Program-made: the position numbers and the translations under genes
The notes under the pieces: generated by a model
Databases searched by the model: none
Told to the model about the DNA's origin: nothing
The model's input: only the letters and a program-made list of their open reading frames with translations
Origin: SZUA-521 sp041738285
Lineage (GTDB): Bacteria; Pseudomonadota; Gammaproteobacteria; Pseudomonadales; Azotimanducaceae
Direction of reading: 5' to 3'
DNA length: 18,965 bases
Assembly: GCA_041738285.1 (NCBI GenBank)
Contig: JBGSQB010000202.1
Location: forward strand, 1-18,965
In this document: piece after piece, positions 14,029 to 18,965 of the stretch
How the letters are laid out: each line of letters begins with the position of its first letter
How positions within the stretch are numbered: position 1 is the first letter of the stretch

Positions 14029-15072
14029 TCACGTTCTGGCCCGCCCGAATATCCGGGGCAGATCGAGATGGGTCTTGATGCCGGGGTCAGCTGCGCAGAC
14101 GTAGGGAATGGCATTGACGGCATGCATGGCGGTCGCAAGCAACCCATCGGAGACCCAGTCAGCATCAAGCTCGATCGACATCCTCGGCGTGCCTTCAATG
14201 GTGATGGCGTGTTTGCCTGTCGGCCACTCAGGCGCAACGCTTGCATGCATGCGCCAGATGGTTTCGTGCACGACGCGGCTTTTGCCGGCGGCGCGCCCGG
14301 TCCATTGCCACCGCTGTCCGCCCACGGTGCCCTTTGCAACCCTACCGGCGGCCGTTTCCAGGTCCTCGGTAGCGGTGGCGATCTCCATCTCGTCAACGAC
14401 TTCGTCGAGCGCCAGGCCGATACCGTCTGCGACCAACTGAATGCTCTCGGCGAACAGGCCGTTCAACCATTTCCGCCGCCGCGCCCCGTCGGCATGAAAT
14501 CGTTCTACCGAGCTGCCGAAGCCCATGCTGTCGAACATGATCTCGGGCGACGGATAATACTGAAAGTTCGAGATCTCGCGGATCACGATGCGTTCGATGT
14601 CGCGCGACAACGCAGTCATCGTCAGCGGCAGCAGGTCACCCATCCAGCCCGGGTTGAGGCCCGTCGAATGAAACGTGCTCCCGCCAGCGGCACACGCATC
14701 GGCAAGCCGCGCAACCAACGCCAGACCGTGTGCTTTCGGATACAGGTAGCCGACCACAGTGATGACGTCCTTCCCGCCGCTCAGCAGCCGGCAGATGTCG
14801 TCCACATCCTGCTGCTCATGTTCCCCATACACGAGCGAGGCCAACGGCGCGTGGATGACGACATCAGCGGGGCTGTCGAGGATCGCCTCGATCGTGCCGG
14901 TGGCCGGAATACCGAGTGGGGGTAGACCCAGCAACTCGCCAGCGTCGCGGCCAATCTTGTCGGCGGACACCGCGTGCATCCCCACCAGTTCGAGGTCCGG
15001 TCGGCGGTGCACCTGAAAAGCCGCATGTCGACCGACCGTGCCGCTCGCCCACTGGAACACCTTGTACGACAT
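14029..15072 (-). CDS. DapB-like NAD(P)H-dependent oxidoreductase
   Basis: The 347-residue product begins with a Rossmann nucleotide-binding segment (KVFQWASGTVGRHAAFQV, GxxG type) resembling the N-terminal domain of dihydrodipicolinate reductase. ADVVIHAP and GKDVITVVGYLYP follow at the positions of the second half of that domain. The protein is much longer than true DapB (about 270) and belongs to the group often annotated as dihydrodipicolinate reductase or 2,4-diaminopentanoate dehydrogenase-like, so a role in lysine synthesis is unlikely. The C-terminal domain contains GLNPGWMGDLLPL and SNFQYYPSPEIMF. GAGG lies shortly upstream of the ATG at 15072. The P450 gene follows after 18 nt, which suggests a paired oxidation/reduction of one substrate. 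The reaction is unknown. Confidence 0.82.
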   Translation of the reverse strand: MSYKVFQWASGTVGRHAAFQVHRRPDLELVGMHAVSADKIGRDAGELLGLPPLGIPATGTIEAILDSPADVVIHAPLASLVYGEHEQQDVDDICRLLSGGKDVITVVGYLYPKAHGLALVARLADACAAGGSTFHSTGLNPGWMGDLLPLTMTALSRDIERIVIREISNFQYYPSPEIMFDSMGFGSSVERFHADGARRRKWLNGLFAESIQLVADGIGLALDEVVDEMEIATATEDLETAAGRVAKGTVGGQRWQWTGRAAGKSRVVHETIWRMHASVAPEWPTGKHAITIEGTPRMSIELDADWVSDGLLATAMHAVNAIPYVCAADPGIKTHLDLPRIFGRART

Positions 15073-15175
15073 GCCTCACCTCGTCGGCAGCTCACATCGA
15101 GCCTACCGCCATGGCAGGGGATACGCGACTCTCCGAACTGGGAGTGCCGCGCCGCCACACCAGTGGCACACTTAT

Positions 15176-15216
15176 ACCCGCTGCGCTGTGGGCGAAGACC
15201 CGCTGCGCTGTGGGCG
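15176..15216. repeat. Two 19-bp direct repeats with 22-bp period upstream of the aldo/keto reductase gene
   Basis: ACCCGCTGCGCTGTGGGCG occurs exactly at 15176-15194 and again at 15198-15216, separated by AAG. The 22-bp period is close to two helical turns, so two protein molecules would bind the same face of the DNA. The repeats lie in the 187-base region between the divergent DapB-like (start 15072) and aldo/keto reductase (start 15260) genes. A TTATAC at 15172-15177, overlapping the first repeat, resembles a -10 element without a clear -35. A regulatory role is inference; a recent tandem duplication without function is possible. Confidence 0.6.
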
Positions 15217-15259
15217 TCAAGAATGCCCGCGCACTACTGGGTACGGGGGGAATCGAACC

Positions 15260-16363
15260 ATGGAAATGCGGCTGCTCGGCCGGTCCGGCGTGAGTGTCAG
15301 CAAGCTGTGTTTCGGCGCCGGGATGTTCGGCTACTTCGGCAACGAGGACGAGACCGACTGCACACGGATGGTGCATCACGCCATCGACGCGGGCATCAAC
15401 TATTTCGACACCTCTGACGTGTACTCCCACGGTGAATCTGAATCGCTCCTCGGCAAGGCGCTGAAGGGTCGCCGCCACGACGTCGTTCTCGCCACCAAGT
15501 TTGGTTTGCCGATGACCACCAATCCGAACCAGCGCGGCAATTCCAGGCGCTGGATCGTACGCGAAGTAGAACAGAGCCTGACGCGCCTCGGCACCGACTA
15601 CATCGACTTGTATCAGGTGCATCGCCCTGATGCGGCGACCGACATCGACGAGACACTCTCGGCACTGTCGGACCTCGTGCGCGCGGGCAAGGTACGGCTG
15701 CTCGGTTCGTCGACCTTTCCCGCCGAACAGATCGTCGAAGCCCAATGGGTCGCGGATGCACGCGGGCGCGAACGATTTCGTGTAGAGCAACCGCCGTATT
15801 CAATCTTCGCGCGACGCATCGAAGCCGACGTGCTACCCACCTGCCAGCGTTACGGCATGGGCGTGGTGGTGTGGAGCCCACTGTCACAAGGCTGGCTGAC
15901 CGGCAAGTGGCGGCGCGGACAGAAACCAAACGACACCAACCGTGACAAACTGCAACCCCACCTCTACGACATGACGCGCGCCGACAACGCCCGCAAGCTC
16001 GAACTCATCGAACAGTTGAGCGACGTGGCCGATGCGGCAGGCATTTCACTGATGCATATGGCCATCGCTTTTACCTGCGCGCATCCCGCCGTCTCCGCAT
16101 CGATCATCGGACCGCGCACGTACGAGCAACTCGACGGTTTGCTCGCCGGCGCCGACATTGTGCTGAGCAACGAGGTGCTCGATGCCATCGATGCCATCGT
16201 TGCCCCCGGCACCACAGTCAGCCACGACGACGACGGCTACATCGCGCCGGAAATCGCCGACAAGACACTCAGACGACGCGTGGTCGCGCGCAACATTCAC
16301 GAACCCGCCCGGGAAACGCTGCGCAATATCGATGCGTTTCGCGAACAGAAATCCAAACGATGA
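15260..16363 (+). CDS. Aldo/keto reductase
   Basis: This cytoplasmic NADPH-dependent reductase (or dehydrogenase) acts on aldehydes or ketones. The 367-residue (beta/alpha)8 protein shows the catalytic tetrad Asp50 and Tyr55 (FDTSDVYSHG), Lys80 (VVLATKFG) and His121 (LYQVHRPD). The C-terminal cofactor region IIGPRTYEQLDGLLAGADI is also present. Length is slightly above the usual 320-350, with a tail after the cofactor region (roughly residue 315 on). The open frame extends upstream to 15038, but the ATG at 15260 gives the standard beta-hairpin start (MEMRLLGRSGVSVSKLCFG). It has a GGGGGGAA tract about 8 nt before it. It is the first gene of a plus-strand run with the VOC, quinoprotein and SDR genes (gaps 19, 38 and 29 nt). 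Confidence 0.93.
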   Translation: MEMRLLGRSGVSVSKLCFGAGMFGYFGNEDETDCTRMVHHAIDAGINYFDTSDVYSHGESESLLGKALKGRRHDVVLATKFGLPMTTNPNQRGNSRRWIVREVEQSLTRLGTDYIDLYQVHRPDAATDIDETLSALSDLVRAGKVRLLGSSTFPAEQIVEAQWVADARGRERFRVEQPPYSIFARRIEADVLPTCQRYGMGVVVWSPLSQGWLTGKWRRGQKPNDTNRDKLQPHLYDMTRADNARKLELIEQLSDVADAAGISLMHMAIAFTCAHPAVSASIIGPRTYEQLDGLLAGADIVLSNEVLDAIDAIVAPGTTVSHDDDGYIAPEIADKTLRRRVVARNIHEPARETLRNIDAFREQKSKR

Positions 16364-16382
16364 CGACCATCGGGAGCCCGCT

Positions 16383-16901
16383 ATGACGCTCACGACTTAT
16401 CCACTGTTCCAGCAGGCGTACCTGGTCAACGATCTCGAACAGTCGATCCACAACTGGAACAAGTTGTTCGGCGCGGGTCCATTCGTGCTGGTGCCACACC
16501 ATAAGACGGACCGGTTCACATATCGGGGCACCGACCAGGAAGCAGACGTCTCCTATGCCTTCGGCTATCTGGGCGACACCATGATCCAGTTCATTCAGCA
16601 ACACGACGATACGCCGTCGATCTATCGCGACATGTTCGCCAAGGGTGCTGAAGGGTTTCATCACGTCGGCGTGCTGGTGCACGACTGGCAGGCTGAACGA
16701 GCGCGCCTGCTCGATATGGGTTTCGAGATTGCCTGTGAACTGTGGGCCGACAACGTCAACGCCGCCTACTTCGACACCCGCAAGGTGAACGGGTGTTTCA
16801 CGGAGATCCACGGCGATCCACCGCATATTCTTGGAACGTTCGCGAACTGGCGTCGCGCACATGAGCTGTTCAAGCCGGGCGACGATCCGATCGTGCGCTA
16901 G
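16383..16901 (+). CDS. VOC-superfamily (glyoxalase/epimerase-fold) protein
   Basis: The 172-residue product contains the paired beta-alpha-beta-beta-beta modules of the vicinal oxygen chelate fold. Module one starts FQQAYLVNDLEQSIHNW (residues 9-25). Module two starts FHHVGVLVHDWQAERARLLDMGF (from about 92). The C-terminal metal-ligand strand is CFTEIHGD. By alignment with glyoxalase-like members, the four metal-ligand positions would be Gln10, Gln69, His94 and Glu141. The usual first-position His appears to be Gln, so metal binding may be weak or altered. Relatives include glyoxalase I, methylmalonyl-CoA epimerase and ring-cleavage dioxygenases; none can be chosen. GGGAG lies 6 nt before the ATG. 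It sits 19 nt after the aldo/keto reductase gene, in the same likely operon. Confidence 0.85.
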   Translation: MTLTTYPLFQQAYLVNDLEQSIHNWNKLFGAGPFVLVPHHKTDRFTYRGTDQEADVSYAFGYLGDTMIQFIQQHDDTPSIYRDMFAKGAEGFHHVGVLVHDWQAERARLLDMGFEIACELWADNVNAAYFDTRKVNGCFTEIHGDPPHILGTFANWRRAHELFKPGDDPIVR

Positions 16902-16939
16902 TCGATTCTGCGCCTGTATCGTACTTGGGAGGGACGGGG

Positions 16940-18868
16940 ATGATGGATCGCGAAGGAGGCATCGCGTCGCTGTCTCGCGCACATCGCCGATGGTCCGCGT
17001 GGTGGATCCTGGCTGCACTGCCCCTCGCCGGCTGCCAAGGCGAAGTGGCGGATCGGCCGATGGAAACAGTTGCCACAGTTGCCAGCATCGAAACAGCGGC
17101 GGGGCAGTCAGTTTACGATCAACACTGTGCTTCCTGTCATGATGGCGCCGTGGCCAAAGCGCCGCACCGCGAGATGGTAGCGATGATGACACCCGCAGCG
17201 GTGTTGGCGTCCCTGACCACCGGCGTGATGCGGGATCAAGCCGCGATGTTGTCAGCGACTGATCGCACCAACGTCGCCGAGTACTTAACTGGCGTATCCA
17301 TCGACAGCGCATCGCCATCGGTGGCACCGGTGTGCGATGCAATGCATGCGGCGTTCGATTTCGAACGTCCCCCGAGCGCGACCGGCTGGGGGCAAGATCC
17401 CGCTAATCGACATCAGATCTCCGGCGCAGTCGCCGGGCTTTCCGCTGCCTCGATCGCAAACCTGAAACTCAAGTGGGCGTTCGCGTTCCCGGGCGCAAAT
17501 CGCGCGCGTTCGCAGCCGACCTTCGCGGGCGGCGCGCTGCTGGTCGGCAGTCACAGCGGCGACGTCTATGCACTGGATCAGCAAACCGGCTGCGTGCGTT
17601 GGGTCTTCGCCGCAAGCGGCGAAGTACGTACCGGCATCATCGTCGAGCCGTGGCGCGCAGGTGATCACTCGGCGCGACCGCTGGCCTTCTTCGGCGATCT
17701 GCTCGGCAACGTCTATGGCATCGATGCAACGACTGGCACGCTCGCGTGGCGGCACCGCCCGGATGATCATCCCAACGCAACCATCACCGGCGCACCCGTA
17801 CTGCATGACGGCAAGCTCTATGTGCCGGTGTCGTCGCTGGAAGTCGCGATGGCGGTCAATCCAAAGTACGAGTGTTGCAAAGCGCGGGGTTGGGTCGCGG
17901 CCTACGACACAGCAACCGGCGCTCTGCTCTGGAAGACGCCAAGCATCGAGCAAGCACCCATCGCGCAGAGTCAGAATCGCTCGGGCACCGATATGTACGG
18001 TCCATCCGGTGCCACGATCTGGAATGCCCCAACCATCGATGCGGCCCGTCGACAGCTGTATGTCGGTACCGGCGAGAATATGTCGTCGCCGGCAACGCTC
18101 ACGAGTGATGCCATCATGGCAATCGATCTCGACACCGGCGCCGTGAAGTGGACGTATCAGGCAACGGCAAACGATGTCTGGAATACGGCATGCGACACCG
18201 CCACCGACGACAGCTGCCCGCCGGAAAAAGGCCCCGACTTCGATTTCGGCGCGGGCACGCTGCTGTTCACCGATGCCAATGGCAAACAGCTGGTCATTGG
18301 CGGGCAGAAGTCTGGCGACGTGCACGCGCTGGATCCTGACACCGGCGCACTCGTGTGGAAGACCAAGGTCGGACGCGGCGGCATTCAAGGCGGGGTGCAC
18401 TTTGGCCTTGCGGCCAACGCCACCACGATCTTCGTGCCGATCACTGATATGGATGACGGTCGCACCTACGACTCACCCGACCGGCCCGGGCTGCATGCCC
18501 TCGATGGGGCCACCGGTAAGCCAATCTGGTACGCCCCCGCGGTCGATGCCTGTGCAGGGCGGACGTTCTGCCACCCAGGCATTTCCCAGGCGATCACCGT
18601 CATCGATACGTTCGTCATCGCCGGCGGCATGGATGGCATCGTTCGCATTCACGACCAGGCCTCGGGCCACGAGCTCTGGCGCTACGACACCACGACCGCG
18701 CACACCACGATCTCGGGGGAGACGGCACACGGCGGTTCGCTTGGCGGCGGCGCCGCGCCGGTCGCCGAAGCCGGGTTGCTCGCGGTCTCATCGGGCTACG
18801 GGCTTTACAACCACATGCCGGGCAATCTGCTGCTGGTGTTCGAAGCGGGGCCCATCAATTCGGACTAA
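16940..18868 (+). CDS. Lipoprotein quinohaemoprotein alcohol dehydrogenase (polyvinyl-alcohol-dehydrogenase-like)
   Basis: The 642-residue product likely oxidises an alcohol using PQQ and passes electrons to its own c-haem, acting outside the inner membrane. The N-terminus has a hydrophobic segment ending in the lipobox LAGC (WWILAALPLAGCQGE). A short cytochrome c domain follows with CASCH (Cys63, Cys66, His67). A PQQ beta-propeller then carries at least seven tryptophan-docking repeats, for example GDVYALDQQTGCVRW, GNVYGIDATTGTLAW, GDVHALDPDTGALVW and GIVRIHDQASGHELW. Adjacent cysteines 312-313 in YECCKARGW match the vicinal disulfide next to PQQ in quinoprotein dehydrogenases. An N-terminal haem and about 640 residues resemble polyvinyl-alcohol dehydrogenases rather than C-terminal-haem type II enzymes. 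GGGAGGG lies 6 nt before the ATG at 16940; TTG at 16925 and ATG at 16943 are alternatives. The natural substrate is open. Confidence 0.9.
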   Translation: MMDREGGIASLSRAHRRWSAWWILAALPLAGCQGEVADRPMETVATVASIETAAGQSVYDQHCASCHDGAVAKAPHREMVAMMTPAAVLASLTTGVMRDQAAMLSATDRTNVAEYLTGVSIDSASPSVAPVCDAMHAAFDFERPPSATGWGQDPANRHQISGAVAGLSAASIANLKLKWAFAFPGANRARSQPTFAGGALLVGSHSGDVYALDQQTGCVRWVFAASGEVRTGIIVEPWRAGDHSARPLAFFGDLLGNVYGIDATTGTLAWRHRPDDHPNATITGAPVLHDGKLYVPVSSLEVAMAVNPKYECCKARGWVAAYDTATGALLWKTPSIEQAPIAQSQNRSGTDMYGPSGATIWNAPTIDAARRQLYVGTGENMSSPATLTSDAIMAIDLDTGAVKWTYQATANDVWNTACDTATDDSCPPEKGPDFDFGAGTLLFTDANGKQLVIGGQKSGDVHALDPDTGALVWKTKVGRGGIQGGVHFGLAANATTIFVPITDMDDGRTYDSPDRPGLHALDGATGKPIWYAPAVDACAGRTFCHPGISQAITVIDTFVIAGGMDGIVRIHDQASGHELWRYDTTTAHTTISGETAHGGSLGGGAAPVAEAGLLAVSSGYGLYNHMPGNLLLVFEAGPINSD

Positions 18869-18897
18869 CGACTACCGTCACCGATAGAGGGGGATAC

Positions 18898-18965
18898 ATG
18901 GGCATTCTGGATCGGTTCAGACTCGATGGTCAGGTGGCGGTCGTGACCGGCGCAGGCAAAGGCAT
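18898..18965 (+). CDS. Short-chain dehydrogenase/reductase, N-terminal fragment at the right edge
   Basis: Only the first 22 codons are visible: MGILDRFRLDGQVAVVTG, then AGKG. This is the start of a classical SDR, with the beta strand VAVVTG and the TGxxxGxG nucleotide-binding loop, cut by the window end before its final glycine. GAGGGGG lies about 5 nt before the ATG. The start is 29 nt after the quinoprotein stop, so it is probably the fourth gene of the aldo/keto reductase-led operon and may act on the quinoprotein's product or a related alcohol. It is not the same protein as the SDR at 967, whose N-terminus differs. Confidence 0.88.
   Translation, partial: MGILDRFRLDGQVAVVTGAGKG

Noticed and set aside
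13705..14925. A 406-codon open frame on the plus strand antisense to the second P450 and the DapB-like gene.
   Set aside because: The opposite strand encodes two proteins with clear family motifs. The plus-strand product has no recognisable domain and is rich in Arg, His and Pro, as expected for a shadow frame in GC-rich DNA.
15238..15262. On the minus strand, GGTTCGATTCCCCCCGTACC looks like the T-loop and acceptor end of a tRNA.
   Set aside because: The 5' half of the T stem (CATGG) cannot pair with CCCCC, and no anticodon arm or D arm is found beside it. It overlaps the ribosome binding site and start of the aldo/keto reductase gene. At most it is a relic; chance is likely.
17285..18400. 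A 371-codon minus-strand frame opposite the quinoprotein.
   Set aside because: The plus strand encodes seven propeller repeats there; the antisense product is Arg/His/Cys-rich with no family match.

Overview
The window is GC-rich and gene-dense. It looks like chromosomal DNA of a Gram-negative proteobacterium. Envelope proteins support this: a TonB-dependent outer-membrane receptor, a lipobox-bearing quinoprotein with a c-type haem, and an exported methyltransferase. NorM/MdtK-like, YpfJ-like and YbjQ-like proteins make a gammaproteobacterium the best guess, which is inference only. No rRNA, tRNA, CRISPR array or transposase gene was found. No stretch longer than about 190 bases lacks a gene. 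Both edges cut a gene.

Left part (1-1838): a thiolase running off the left edge (minus) and a short-chain dehydrogenase (plus) diverge from a roughly 100-base intergenic region that holds a perfect 15-bp palindrome, a likely operator. The dehydrogenase is followed by a 90-bp inverted-repeat element with 29-nt arms, which resembles a REP/MITE-type hairpin.

Middle-left (1849-6270) is mostly housekeeping or accessory: an unrecognised single-membrane-segment protein; a translationally coupled pair (small membrane protein plus YbjQ-family protein) followed by a NorM/MdtK-type MATE efflux pump; an exported SAM methyltransferase; and a YpfJ-like membrane-anchored zinc peptidase.

Middle-right (6291-16901) has a catabolic or specialised-oxidation flavour: a spinster-type MFS permease with extra membrane segments, a membrane-anchored DDN/F420-type reductase-like protein, a TonB-dependent receptor, two unrelated cytochromes P450 (one followed by an NTF2-like protein, the other preceded by a DapB-like oxidoreductase), an aldo/keto reductase and a VOC-fold protein.

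Right end (16940-18965): a lipoprotein quinohaemoprotein resembling polyvinyl-alcohol dehydrogenase, then the start of another short-chain dehydrogenase. The aldo/keto reductase, VOC, quinoprotein and SDR genes are closely spaced on the plus strand and probably form one operon running past the right edge.

Taken together (inference), the right two-thirds could take up a hydrophobic or bulky substrate (TonB receptor, MFS), hydroxylate it (P450s) and oxidise the alcohols (quinoprotein, SDRs, aldo/keto reductase). The thiolase would cleave acyl-CoA products. The substrate cannot be read from the sequence. No P450 redox partner is present in the window.
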